From: Bacteroidota bacterium
GTDB lineage: Bacteria > Bacteroidota > Ignavibacteria > Kapaibacteriales > HRBIN21
Direction of reading: 5' to 3'
Length of the DNA stretch: 64,000 bases
Assembly (NCBI GenBank): GCA_030550275.1
Contig: JAUQPR010000003.1
Span: 133,571-197,570 of the forward strand
Position numbers and translations under genes: made by a program
In this document: piece after piece, positions 9,864-21,100 of the stretch
Layout: each line of letters opens with the position of its first letter
Position numbering within the stretch: position 1 is the first letter of the stretch
The notes under the pieces: model-generated
The model's input: the letters and a program-made list of their open reading frames with translations, nothing else
Told to the model about the DNA's origin: nothing
Database searches by the model: none

Positions 9864-10769
9864 ATGTGCCGATTCGTTGCCTACATCGGTCCGCCGATCG
9901 TTGCAGAGGAGCTGCTCTACAAGCCCAAGCATTCGCTGATCACGGCGCAGACGATTCGCGCCGAGGAGATGTCCGTCACAGTCAACGGCGATGGCTTCGG
10001 GGTTGGGTGGTATGTGCCGGAGCTCGATAATGAGCCGTGCGTGTTCCGGAGTATCAAGCCCGCCTGGAGCGATTTGAATCTGCGCAACCTGGCGCGCAAG
10101 ATCTACTCCCCGCTCATCTTTGCCCACGTGCGGGCGGCATCGCCGGGGTTTATGGTGGAGGAGGTCAATTCGCACCCCTTCTGGTGCGGGCGCCTGATGT
10201 TCATGCACAACGGGGTGGTGGGCGGCTTTCGGGCAATCCGGCGCAAGCTCCTTCGGCAGCTCAATGACACGGCGTACGATGCCATCATGGGTTCGACCGA
10301 TTCGGAGCACCTCTTCGGGCTGCTGCTCAACTACATTCCCGACCCCTTCGGCGAGGTGAGCTGCGATGAGCTGGTGGAGGCAACTTGGGCGATGCTGCAG
10401 GAGCTGAGTCGCCTGCTCATCGAGGCAGGGGTGCGGGAGCATTCGTATTTGAACCTGTGCGTGACCAACGGGACCAGCATCGTTGCCACACGCTACACCA
10501 CCAACCCCAATGCGCAGCCGGCAACGCTGTACTACATGTACGGGAAGCGCTACTACTGCGATGGGGAGCGTTGTGGCATGGAACCCACCTATGGGACGCC
10601 TTCGGCGGTGGTGATCGCCTCGGAACCCTTCACCGGCAGCCATGCCGACTGGATCAAGGTCGAGCGCAACACGATGATGGTCGTAGATGAGACGCTCCGC
10701 ATCCACTTCTACCCCATCGAGCTGCCGTTCGAGCGCTTCGCTTCTGAAGAGGTTACGGTGCTGGAGTAG
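9864..10769 (+). CDS. Class II glutamine amidotransferase (YafJ/EgtC-like)
   Basis: Stand-alone Ntn-type glutamine amidotransferase domain of 301 residues. The start was fixed by the chemistry: ATG at 9864 places Cys at position 2 (MCRFVAYIG), which becomes the N-terminal nucleophile after Met removal; upstream in-frame starts would bury it. Conserved family pieces are NGDGFGVGWY, FAHVRAASPG, NSHPFWCGRLMFMHNG and STDSEHLFGLLL. YafJ-type proteins are often of unknown function; EgtC acts on gamma-glutamyl compounds in ergothioneine synthesis, but no egt genes are nearby. It sits 15 bases upstream of nuoL and is probably co-transcribed with the Complex I genes. Confidence 0.9.
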   Translation: MCRFVAYIGPPIVAEELLYKPKHSLITAQTIRAEEMSVTVNGDGFGVGWYVPELDNEPCVFRSIKPAWSDLNLRNLARKIYSPLIFAHVRAASPGFMVEEVNSHPFWCGRLMFMHNGVVGGFRAIRRKLLRQLNDTAYDAIMGSTDSEHLFGLLLNYIPDPFGEVSCDELVEATWAMLQELSRLLIEAGVREHSYLNLCVTNGTSIVATRYTTNPNAQPATLYYMYGKRYYCDGERCGMEPTYGTPSAVVIASEPFTGSHADWIKVERNTMMVVDETLRIHFYPIELPFERFASEEVTVLE

Positions 10770-10784
10770 CACGGAGAGGGTGAT

Positions 10785-12743
10785 ATGGACACGCTCGTAC
10801 TCCTAATCCCCTTGCTGCCGTTGTTGGGCTTTGTGGTGTTGGGGCTGGCTGGGCGGCGGATTGGCTCGGAGGCGATTCTGGGCGCGATTGGAAGCGGGAC
10901 TGTGGGCATCTCCTTCGTGCTGAGCTGCATTGCACTGGGATGGCTGCTGCAGATGCCCGCAGAGCTCCGCGTGCACGAGGTAGTGCTCTACCGCTGGCTC
11001 TTCGCCGGAGATTTCCACGTGGAGGTTGCCTTCCGGCTCGATCCGCTCTCGATGGTGTTCGCGCTGGTGGTCACGGGCGTGGGCTTCCTCATCCACGTCT
11101 ACTCCATCGGCTACATGCACGGGGACGCGGGCTTTTGGCGCTTCTTCGCTTACCTGAACCTGTTCATCTTCATGATGCTGGTGCTGGTGCTCTCGAACAA
11201 CCTCCTGCTCACCTTTGTGGGCTGGGAGGGGGTCGGGCTGTGCTCCTACCTGCTCATCGGGTTCTGGTATTCGCGCCGGTTCGAGGGGGTCGGGATTGTA
11301 TGGACCACCGATGCCGGCAGGAAAGCCTTTCTCATGAACCGGGTGGGCGATGCCGGCATGTTGCTGGGGATGTTCCTGCTGGTGCGGCAGTTTGGCACAC
11401 TGCACTACGAGACGCTGACGGCGCAGGCGGCGATGCTCCCGGTGGGCTCGGAGGTGCTTACGGCGGCAACGCTGCTGCTGTTTTTGGCGTGCACGGGGAA
11501 ATCGGCACAGATTCCGCTGGCGGCATGGTTGCCCGATGCAATGGCGGGACCAACGCCGGTTTCGGCGCTCATCCATGCAGCGACGATGGTTACGGCAGGG
11601 ATCTTCTTGGTGGCACGCCTGTCGGCGCTCTTCGCCCTGGCGCCGGTAACCTTGGCCGTAATCACCGTGGTGGGAGCAGTAACAGCGCTGTGGGCTGCAA
11701 CGATTGGGCTGGTGCAGACGGACATCAAGAAGGTGTTAGCGTACTCGACCGTTAGCCAGTTGGGCTTTATGTTCGCGGCGCTGGGGGTTGGGGCATTCTC
11801 GGCGGCGGTGTTCCACGTGGTCACGCATGCCTTCTTCAAGGCGCTGCTGTTCCTGGGGGCAGGTGCGGTGATCCATGCGCTGCATGAGCAGCAGAACATC
11901 CACTTCATGGGCGGGCTTCGGCGGTATTTGCCGCACACGTATCGGGTCTTTCTGGTGGCGGGATTGGCGATAGCGGGGATTCCACCGCTGAGCGGCTTCT
12001 TCTCCAAAGATGCCATCCTCTGGAACGTGTTCGAGCATGCCGGCGCGGGTGTGTGGTTGGTGCTGCTGACGGCAGCCTTCTGCACGGCACTGTACACCTT
12101 CCGGCTCATTGGCTTGGTGTTCCATGGTGAGGAGCGCTTCGATCGGCATCATGTGCACCCACACGAAGCCCCGCCGGTGATGCGCATTCCGCTGTACGTG
12201 TTGGCGGCGCTTTCGGTAGTTGGTGGGATCTTGGGTATCCCGTACGCGCTGCTGCCAATCGGCACAAACCCGAATCTGCTGGAGACGTGGTTAGAGCCGG
12301 TCTTCTCCACAGCCTCAGGGCTGCTTGGGCGGGTGCCGCAGGCGGTGGTGCACTGGGAGGAGTACGCGCTCATGCTGGTGGCGACAGCGGTGTCCGTTCT
12401 TGCCATTGCGCTGGCATGGCGCTGGTTTGCTCAAGAGGGGATGGCGGGGGAGCGGCGCTTCACCGAGCGCTTGGGGGCACTCCATCGCCTCCTCTGGCAC
12501 AAGTACTACGTGGATGAGGCAACGGAGAAGCTCATCGTGGAGCCCACCGTTCAGACCTCCGAGCGCTTCCTGTGGCGCTTGCTCGATGTCCGGCTCATTG
12601 ATGGGGCGGTCAACGGAGTGGCAGCGGGTGTGCGCTGGGTAGCCGAGCGGCTGCGCCGGATGCAGACGGGTATTGCGCAGACGTACGCGCTGACGATGCT
12701 GGTTGGCATTGTGCTGCTGCTGTCGTGGCTGCTGTTTGGCTGA
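10785..12743 (+). CDS. nuoL: NADH-quinone oxidoreductase subunit L
   Basis: Antiporter-like membrane subunit at the distal end of respiratory Complex I; couples quinone reduction to proton pumping. 652 residues, many membrane helices, with the family segments GWEGVGLCSYLLIGFW, KSAQIPLAAWLPDAMAGPTP (conserved Lys and nearby acidic residues), HAATMVTAGIFL and DIKKVLAYSTVSQLGFM, and a long C-terminal lateral helix region. The ATG at 10785 has GGAGAGGG upstream. nuoM, a lipoprotein gene and nuoN follow; the other nuo genes are not in the window. Confidence 0.97.
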   Translation: MDTLVLLIPLLPLLGFVVLGLAGRRIGSEAILGAIGSGTVGISFVLSCIALGWLLQMPAELRVHEVVLYRWLFAGDFHVEVAFRLDPLSMVFALVVTGVGFLIHVYSIGYMHGDAGFWRFFAYLNLFIFMMLVLVLSNNLLLTFVGWEGVGLCSYLLIGFWYSRRFEGVGIVWTTDAGRKAFLMNRVGDAGMLLGMFLLVRQFGTLHYETLTAQAAMLPVGSEVLTAATLLLFLACTGKSAQIPLAAWLPDAMAGPTPVSALIHAATMVTAGIFLVARLSALFALAPVTLAVITVVGAVTALWAATIGLVQTDIKKVLAYSTVSQLGFMFAALGVGAFSAAVFHVVTHAFFKALLFLGAGAVIHALHEQQNIHFMGGLRRYLPHTYRVFLVAGLAIAGIPPLSGFFSKDAILWNVFEHAGAGVWLVLLTAAFCTALYTFRLIGLVFHGEERFDRHHVHPHEAPPVMRIPLYVLAALSVVGGILGIPYALLPIGTNPNLLETWLEPVFSTASGLLGRVPQAVVHWEEYALMLVATAVSVLAIALAWRWFAQEGMAGERRFTERLGALHRLLWHKYYVDEATEKLIVEPTVQTSERFLWRLLDVRLIDGAVNGVAAGVRWVAERLRRMQTGIAQTYALTMLVGIVLLLSWLLFG

Positions 12744-12774
12744 GGCAAGTGACAGCTTCCGCTGAGGTGTGCCG

Positions 12775-14397
12775 ATGGAGTGGTTGCTCGTGGCTGCATT
12801 AGCGGTTCCGCTGGTGGGGTTCCTGGCGGTGCTGCTGATCCCGCGAGAGCAAGTCGGGATGATTCGCTGGGTGAGCCTGCTGCTGAGTCTGCTGACGCTG
12901 GTCGCCGCCGTTGGGGTATGGCTGCACTTCGACCCGCAACAGCCGGGATTTCAGTTGGTCACGAACGTGCGCTGGATCGAGGCGCTCGATGTGGGGTTCC
13001 GGATCGGCGTGGATGGGATTTCGCTGCTGCTTGTCGGGCTGACGGCGCTGCTCATGCCGATTGCAATTCTGGCGTCCTGGGAGCCGATCCAGCATCGGCA
13101 GAAGGAGTACTACGCGATGATGCTGTTGCTGGAAGCGGCGATGCTGGGGGTGTTCGTCGCGCTGGACACCTTCCTGTTCTACGTCTTCTGGGAGCTCGTG
13201 CTCATCCCGATGTACTTCATCATCGGCATCTGGGGCGGAGGCAATCGGGTGTATGCGGCGCTGAAGTTCTTCCTCTACACGCTGGTCGGCTCCCTGCTCA
13301 TGCTGGTTGCCATTGTGTGGCTGGGGGTCTACGCCGAGCAGCATGCCGGTGGATTCACTGCGGATTTCGAGCGCCTGCGCCAGATGGCTCCGACGCTGCC
13401 GTTGGAGTTACAGCGCTGGCTTTTCTGGGCGTTTGCGCTTTCGTTTTGCATCAAGGTCCCGCTCTTCCCGCTGCACACCTGGTTGCCGGATGCCCACGTG
13501 GAGGCGCCCACAGCGGGCTCGGTCATCCTGGCGGGTGTGCTCCTGAAGATGGGCACATACGGCTTGGTGCGCTACAATTTGGAGCTGTTCCCGCAGGCGA
13601 GCTTTGAGTACGCCTCCCTGCTGGCATGGCTGGGAGTTGTGGGGATTGTCTACGGTGCACTCGTGGCGTTTGCCCAACGCGATATGAAGAAGCTCATCGC
13701 CTACTCCTCGGTGAGCCATCTGGGGTTTATCGTGCTGGGCATCTTCTCGATGACGGTGGAGGGGTTGCAGGGGGCGCTCATCCAGATGGTGAACCATGGG
13801 CTTTCGACGGGTATGCTCTTCCTGTGCGTTGGGGTGCTCTACGAGCGGCGCCATACGCGGGAGCTGGCGGAGTTTGGAGGCTTGGTGCGCATCATGCCCG
13901 TTTTTGCGGTGTTCTTGGCGCTTGCGGTGCTGTCTTCGGCGGGGCTACCCGGGCTCAACGGCTTTGTGGGAGAGTTCCTGAGCTTGCTGGGGGCAGCGCG
14001 GTCACCCTTCCTGGCGAGCTTTGCCTATGCAGGGGTTGGGGTGCTCGGGGTGATCCTTGCTGCGGCGTATCTGCTCAAGTTTTACCACGCGACGATGTTC
14101 GGCGAGGTGAGCAATCCGCACAACTACCATCTGCGCGACGTGAGCCGACTGGAGGTTGTGCAGTTCCTGCCGCTGGTTGTGCTGTTCTTCTGGATTGGGC
14201 TGTATCCGGGTCCGTTCCTGCGCACCAGCGAGCTTGCCAGCAAAGCGCTGGTTGCAAAGCTGGAGCAGTTGCGCTTTGGGACGACCAATATCGTGCTTCC
14301 GCAGCCGCAGACAGCGCCGGCGGTACAGCCGCAGAAGCTGCTGGAGGAGCTGTTGCGCCAACGCCCACCGCTCCCGCCGGAGAATGCACCGCGGTAA
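12775..14397 (+). CDS. nuoM: NADH-quinone oxidoreductase subunit M
   Basis: Second antiporter-like proton-pumping subunit of Complex I. 540 residues with the conserved segments FWELVLIPMYFIIGIWGG, KVPLFPLHTWLPDAHVEAPT, KMGTYGLVRY, DMKKLIAYSSVSHLGF and GLPGLNGFVGEFL. ATG at 12775 is preferred to GTG at 12769 because GAGGT at 12764-12768 is spaced for it. The end is Pro/Gln-rich (about the last 40 residues), beyond the membrane core. Its last 14 bases overlap the start of the lipoprotein gene. Confidence 0.97.
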   Translation: MEWLLVAALAVPLVGFLAVLLIPREQVGMIRWVSLLLSLLTLVAAVGVWLHFDPQQPGFQLVTNVRWIEALDVGFRIGVDGISLLLVGLTALLMPIAILASWEPIQHRQKEYYAMMLLLEAAMLGVFVALDTFLFYVFWELVLIPMYFIIGIWGGGNRVYAALKFFLYTLVGSLLMLVAIVWLGVYAEQHAGGFTADFERLRQMAPTLPLELQRWLFWAFALSFCIKVPLFPLHTWLPDAHVEAPTAGSVILAGVLLKMGTYGLVRYNLELFPQASFEYASLLAWLGVVGIVYGALVAFAQRDMKKLIAYSSVSHLGFIVLGIFSMTVEGLQGALIQMVNHGLSTGMLFLCVGVLYERRHTRELAEFGGLVRIMPVFAVFLALAVLSSAGLPGLNGFVGEFLSLLGAARSPFLASFAYAGVGVLGVILAAAYLLKFYHATMFGEVSNPHNYHLRDVSRLEVVQFLPLVVLFFWIGLYPGPFLRTSELASKALVAKLEQLRFGTTNIVLPQPQTAPAVQPQKLLEELLRQRPPLPPENAPR

Positions 14398-15487
14398 CGG
14401 TCACAGCTTCTGGGCGCCGTGGGGAGTGCTTCTGGTTGCCGGCTGCTGCGGCATCCTGGGGTGTTCTCGGGAGCTTCCGCTGGAGCCGGTGACGGCTCGA
14501 CCCGGCGCATCCGGAGCGTATGTGCTCTGTGAAGGGCTGTGGGGGCACGACAATAGCGTCCTTGCCCGAATTGAGCTCCCCGACCGCGTCATCCCGGATG
14601 TGCTCGCTGGAACGGGGCTGCGCCTGGGCGATGTGGGGAATGACCTCCAGCGCCGAGGGGATACGCTCTACGTCGTCGTCTCCGGTTCGCGCAGTATCGA
14701 GTGCTTCCACGTTCCGACGGCGCGGTGGATAGGGCGAATCCGGCTGCAGCAGAACCGCTACCCGCGCCAGCTCTGTATCGTCAACGACACGCTGGGGGTA
14801 GTAACAGACCTCTACGGCGATGCGGTCACAACGGTCCACCTCCGACGCTTGGAGGAACTCCCGGAGCTGTGCCGGGTTGGACCCGCGCCGGAGGGGATTG
14901 CGCGCTGGCAGCAGATGCTCTTCGTTGCCAATTCGGGCTATGGGGATTACCGCGCCGGTGAGCCACGCGCGGGAACGGTCTCGGTGCTGCATCTCTTCCC
15001 GCTTCGGGAGGAGGCACTGTTGCGGGTTGGACCCAACGTGGTGAGCGTGCTGGTCCATCCGCGGTGGGCGCGTCTGTATGTGCTCTACCTGCATCTGCCG
15101 AGCTTGTGGGAGCGGGATTCTCTGGGCGGTGTGGTCGAGTACGATTTGCCGACGCTCCAGGAGCGGCGACGGTGGCGTGTGCGCTTGACCGGCTACGATG
15201 CTGCCTGGAGCAGTACCGGAGATACGTTGCTGCTGCTGACGCGCGAGGGCGTTGCCGGTGTGGATGTGCGCGAAGGAATCAGCAGAGCGCCGTTCCTGGT
15301 GCTGCGGAATCCCGCGCCCGACACCGACGCCTGGTACACCGTTGCTGTGGACGGTGCTGCCCGGTACTGGGTAGGTAATGCCCGCAGCTATACGGTGGCA
15401 GGGGAAGTTGTGCTGTTCTCGGCAACGGGCGTCGTGCAGGGACGCTTCCCCGTCGGGGTCAACCCCGGAGCGATTGTGCCCTTTTGA
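14384..15487 (+). CDS. Lipoprotein with YVTN/DUF5074-like beta-propeller, inside the nuo operon
   Basis: A 367-residue predicted lipoprotein. The N-terminus has a hydrophobic stretch followed by ILGC (Cys27; VAGC at Cys21 is an alternative lipobox). The body is a run of short beta-rich units of the kind found in YVTN/DUF5074 seven-bladed propellers, for example SGSRSIECFHVPTARWIGRI, VVTDLYGDAVTTVHLRRLEE and LFVANSGYGDYRAGEPRAGT. ATG at 14384 overlaps the nuoM 3' end, so translation is coupled. It splits nuoM from nuoN. No Complex I subunit of this type is known to me; role unknown. The fold call is by pattern, not alignment. Confidence 0.75.
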   Translation: MHRGNGHSFWAPWGVLLVAGCCGILGCSRELPLEPVTARPGASGAYVLCEGLWGHDNSVLARIELPDRVIPDVLAGTGLRLGDVGNDLQRRGDTLYVVVSGSRSIECFHVPTARWIGRIRLQQNRYPRQLCIVNDTLGVVTDLYGDAVTTVHLRRLEELPELCRVGPAPEGIARWQQMLFVANSGYGDYRAGEPRAGTVSVLHLFPLREEALLRVGPNVVSVLVHPRWARLYVLYLHLPSLWERDSLGGVVEYDLPTLQERRRWRVRLTGYDAAWSSTGDTLLLLTREGVAGVDVREGISRAPFLVLRNPAPDTDAWYTVAVDGAARYWVGNARSYTVAGEVVLFSATGVVQGRFPVGVNPGAIVPF

Positions 15488-15514
15488 GGATGTCGGACTG
15501 AGCTGAGGGTGCCC

Positions 15515-16918
<1,404 letters not shown>

Positions 16919-16936
<18 letters not shown>

Positions 16937-17308
16937 GCCGAACGCGGCTTCGTAGTGCCGGAGCTGCGGCGGGGTTGTGCTCAGGTCTACGGCGATGAAA
17001 TCGAAACGGCAGGGGACACCTTCGAGCCCGTGCTCGAGCAGATAGCCTTTGACGGCGCGTAGAAAGGCACGCCGTTTGCGGGCAGTCATATGCTCTTCGG
17101 GCAGCCCGAAGCGCAGAGAGCGCCGAGCCTTGACCTCCACGAAAACCAGGAGCTCGCCCTTGGAGGCGATGAGATCAATTTCGCCGAAGCGCCCGAATCG
17201 GAAGTTCTGCGCCACGATTTGATACCCCTGGCGCTGGAGATAGGCAGCCGCGAGCGCCTCAGCGTCCGCTCCGCGACGGCGTCGGGATGCTCGGGAGGAT
17301 TTCGACAT
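16919..17308 (-). CDS. yraN: YraN family (UPF0102) endonuclease-like protein
   Basis: Small PD-(D/E)XK-fold protein of 129 residues. The nuclease-like core is clear: FGRFGEIDLIA (catalytic Asp) followed by LVFVEVKAR (Glu-x-Lys), and the family pattern continues with TARKRRAFLRAVKGYL and CRFDFIAVD. The start is basic and Ser/Arg-rich. Function in the cell is unproven for the family. Its 3' end overlaps nuoN by 18 bases on the other strand. Its promoter region is shared with the divergent response regulator. Confidence 0.92.
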
Positions 17309-17314
17309 TGTGCG

Positions 17315-17323
17315 TAGTTTTGT
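17315..17323 (+). promoter_or_regulatory. -7 promoter element upstream of the response regulator
   Basis: The sequence TAGTTTTGT matches TAnnTTTG. It gives a leader of about 80 nt before the ATG at 17412. On the complement, TAATTTGCG at 17324-17332, one base short of the consensus, faces the yraN start at 17308, so two opposed starts may overlap here. Confidence 0.58.
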
Positions 17324-17411
17324 CGCAAATTACGGCGGATTGGTGCAACATTGCCGTGAAACAGCACGGGCGGCTCCCTGGTATTACGGCTGCACCAACG
17401 CGGAGACAGCC

Positions 17412-18125
17412 ATGCGAGCGTCCGTGGACAGGAGCGTGGGTGGGCAGCGCACAAGGCAGGAGCGGATTCGCCTTGTCCTGGCAGACGACCACGAGATCGT
17501 GCGCGTAGGGTTGCGCCATTTGCTGGGGCGCAGCGACCGCATTGAGCTTGTGGCAGAGGCACGCACGGGGGAGGAAGCCGTTGCCCTGGTGCGCCACCAT
17601 CGCCCCGATGTTGTGCTCCTCGATATCGTCATGCCGCAGATGAACGGTATAGAAGCCGCGCGGATTATCCGCACTGCGATGCCGAGCGTTCGGGTGGTGA
17701 TGCTGACCTCGTACGAGGACTCCTTTCACATCGAGCAGGCATTGCGGGCGGGGGCACATGGGTATTTGACGAAGGACATGGCACCGGAGGAGCTTCTGGA
17801 GGCTATCGAAGCCACTGTCGCCGGCGAACAGGTGTTTAGCCCTGCGATTTTGGACTTCCTCCCTGAGGTGCGCCAGCGGGTGCTCGTGCCAGGGCAGGAG
17901 CCACTCGTGCGGCTGACGGCGCAGGAATGCCGCGTCCTCCGCTTGATTGCACAGGGCATGACCTCGAAGGAGATCGCCAAGCAGTTGGGAATCAGCCCGC
18001 GGACGGTCGAGACCCATCGAGCGCACCTTATGGAGAAGCTGCATGTTCACAACGTTGCGGCGCTGGTGCGCTTTGCCCTGTTCAACATGGAGTATCTGGA
18101 GCGGGTGGCTCGGGGGGGCGAGTAG
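17412..18125 (+). CDS. NarL/FixJ family response regulator, orphan
   Basis: Two-domain DNA-binding response regulator, 237 residues. Receiver domain: acidic pocket LADDHE, phospho-acceptor Asp in VVLLDIVMPQMNG near residue 71, Thr in VVMLTSYED and Lys in YLTKDM. The C-terminal LuxR/NarL helix-turn-helix is LTAQECRVLRLIAQGMTSKE followed by ISPRTVETH. The frame is open back to 17310; ATG at 17412, after GGAGACAGCC, is chosen because the upstream part is not family-like. No histidine kinase gene is adjacent. The IgGFc-binding-like secreted protein gene begins 43 bases downstream, so the regulator may share its transcript. Confidence 0.93.
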   Translation: MRASVDRSVGGQRTRQERIRLVLADDHEIVRVGLRHLLGRSDRIELVAEARTGEEAVALVRHHRPDVVLLDIVMPQMNGIEAARIIRTAMPSVRVVMLTSYEDSFHIEQALRAGAHGYLTKDMAPEELLEAIEATVAGEQVFSPAILDFLPEVRQRVLVPGQEPLVRLTAQECRVLRLIAQGMTSKEIAKQLGISPRTVETHRAHLMEKLHVHNVAALVRFALFNMEYLERVARGGE

Positions 18126-18136
18126 GTCGGATTTTG

Positions 18137-18145
18137 TAATTTACG
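18137..18145 (+). promoter_or_regulatory. Weak -7-like element before the IgGFc/T9SS gene
   Basis: The sequence TAATTTACG keeps TAnnTT but has AC where the consensus has TG. It lies 24 bases before the ATG of the large secreted protein. It may add to readthrough from the response regulator gene; uncertain. Confidence 0.35.
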
Positions 18146-18168
18146 CGCCGTCATAGCCCATACGGCAA

Positions 18169-21100
18169 ATGTCCCGGCAATGGGCAACACGGTGTAGCGT
18201 AGCGGGGATTGGGGCGCTCCTGTTTGTACAGGCGATGGCACAGGTGCCGCGGGAGCGCCCTTCAATGTTTGCTGGCACGGAGTTCCTCGTTGCCCTGATG
18301 CCCAACGAGATCGAGCAAGCCGGGACGGTTCGCCTGCGAATCGCTGTTGCCACGAAGTTTCCCACAACCCTGAGCGTGCGGATGCCCAGCTCCGCTGCGC
18401 CGCTGGTGTACCGGCTGGGGGCGAATACGATTCAGTGGCTGGCAGTTCCGGAATCGCTGGAGGTGCGCCGCATTGAGCAGCCCCGACCTGCAGCAATCGA
18501 GCTGCGCAGCGATGCGCCGGTGGTGGTGTATGTCTTCAATAGCTTCCCAACCAGTACGGACGCCTACACCGCCATTCCAGTTGCCCACTGGGGCAAGGAC
18601 TACGTGGTCGTCTCGCTCCCCAACGACCACTACACTCCACGAACCGGGGATACCTCGGTGAACCGCCTGCGCGATCTGATGCTGCGCCGCAGCCAGTGGA
18701 TGGTCATTGCGGCGGAGGATTCGACCGTGGTGACCTTCGTGCCGCGTGTGCGCACTGCCGGAGGCAAGGACGCAGGCGTAGCCCAGACGGTGATTCTCCA
18801 TCGTGGGGAATGCTACTTGGTCCAGGCAGATTCAACCGCACGCGGTGCAGGCGATATGACGGGCACGGTCATCCGTGCGAACAAGCCCATTGGGGTGCTC
18901 TCTGGGCATGTCCGTGTGGGGCTTCCCTTTGGGCTTCCGCCGGAGACCGATACGAAGGACCATCTCGTGGAGATGTTACCACCACTCTCGGCGCTGGGGA
19001 CGCGCTACATCACCGTTCCCTTTGCCGTGGGGACAGGGGACCTCTTCCGCGCCGTTGCGGTTGCTCCGCAGACCCAGTTGACGGTCTTCGGCAGGAGTGG
19101 GAATCCTGTGCAGGTGACGCTCAATGCGGTCGGGGAGGTTGCGGACTTCCCCTTTGAGGCTGCGCCGCTGCTGTGGGTTGCGGACAAGCCCTTTCTGCTG
19201 GCGCAGTTCATGTACTCCGGCATTGTGAGCGGCAGCATCAGCATCCCCTTCGACCCGTGCATGGTGGTTGTGCCGCCACTTGAACAGCGGGTGCAGCAGG
19301 CGCACTTCATGGTGCCGGATACGACCCTGGTGGGGTTCCCGCAGTTCCGGCAGCACTGGGTCAATCTCCTGGCGGACTCTGCTGCTGCCGCGCGGCTGCG
19401 CTTGAACGGTCAGCCGGTGAGCGGATGGCAGCCTGTCTCGGCGATGCCGGAGTTTTCGTTTGTGCGACTCCAACTGCTGGCAGGGCGAACGTACGAGCTG
19501 GTCTGCGACACTGGAGGCTTTGTAGGAACCCTCTACGGCGTGGGGTATGCGGATTCGTACGGCTTGGTCTTGGGCAGCAGCCTTTTGCCGGCGGATCGGG
19601 CGCAGGATTCGCGGGCTCCGCAGATTCGGGCTGCCACGGGACCCTGTGGGGTGCTGAATCTCTCGATTCGCGACGATAGCTCGGGATTGGCATTCGTCGC
19701 CGTCATTCCGGAGAGCACGTGGAACTACCAGTGGCAGTTGCTGCGGCGCTCGTTGTATGAGTACGAGCTGCGAGCCTGGGTGCAGGACTCCTCGCAGGAT
19801 GCCGCGATCCTTGTGGAAGCGCGCGACAACGCCGGCAACGGCGCTCGCTACCGATGGCAGTATTGGGGAGAGCGCTTCCAGCTTGTACCTTCGGAGGTGG
19901 TCTTCACCGCGTTGGCTCCGCAGGATAGCCTCTGCACGCTGGTGGAGCTGCGCAATACCGGCAGGGATACGCTGCGGCTGACGGCGCTGAGCTTCCGCGA
20001 GCGGCGCCTCCGCGTTGGGCTTGCGCTCCCGGTCGCCGTTCCGCCGGGGGCAACGCTGCAGTTCCCCATCTGTGTGGTTCCTGCCGGCGATACGTCGAGC
20101 CTGGCCGATACCGTGTGGTTGGTGGGACGCTGCCGGGTGCGCGCTGCCGTTGTTGTGCGGGCAACGGTGGAGCTGGCAGAGCTCACCGGCTGGGGCTATG
20201 ATTTCGGCGATGTGCTCGTGCGCAGCACGGCATGGGGCGCGGTCGGCTGGACCAATAGTGGCAATGTCCCGACGACGGCGGTGGGGATTCGCTTCCGTCG
20301 CACCGATGTGTTTGCGGTGGACTCGGCAGGCTTCTTCCCCTACCGCTTGAGACCTGGGGATACGCTGCGACTGCCGGTGCAGTTTCGCCCGGTGCAGCGG
20401 GGAGGCATCGAGGACACGGTGGTGCTGTATACGGCATCGGGGTTGCAAGTGCCGGTACTGCTCCGTGGGCGCGGGGTTGCTCCGGTTGTGCAAGGGATGG
20501 TGGTGGATTGGGGACGGCGTCGGATAGGGCGGCAGTACGACTCAGTTGCGCTGCTACGCAATGCGGGGGACGTTGCAGCGCAGTTACGGGTGCAATCCGA
20601 CAGCGGCGATACCGCGGAGCTGCTGCTCTCCGTGCCGTCGCCGCTGCAACTGCAGCCAGGGGAGGAGAGGGCGTTGCCCGTGGCGTTCCGTCCGTTGCGG
20701 CGTGGGACGTTCCGGCGAGCCGTGCGCTGGGAGGTGGAGCCAGGCGTACAGGCACCGGTGGAGCTTGTGTTGCAGGGACAGGGGATCGCACCGGAGTTGG
20801 CTGCCCGGGCTGTGGACTTCGGGACAGTACGGCTGCAGGAGTTTCGGGATACCGTGGCAGCAGTGTTCTGGATTGCCGGAGATGCCCCACTGCGGTTGCA
20901 ACAGTTGTGGTTGGAGGGAGCGGATGCGGCAGCGTTTGCGGTGTTGACCGCACCATCGCTTCCGCTGGAGCTCTCGTCCGGGGATACGCTGCGGCTGCCG
21001 CTGCGGTTCCGTCCTTCGCGCCTTGGGGCGCATCGGGCGCATATCGTCCTGCAGCACGACGGTGCACCGCCGTACGCAACAGACACGCTCTGGGTCGAGC

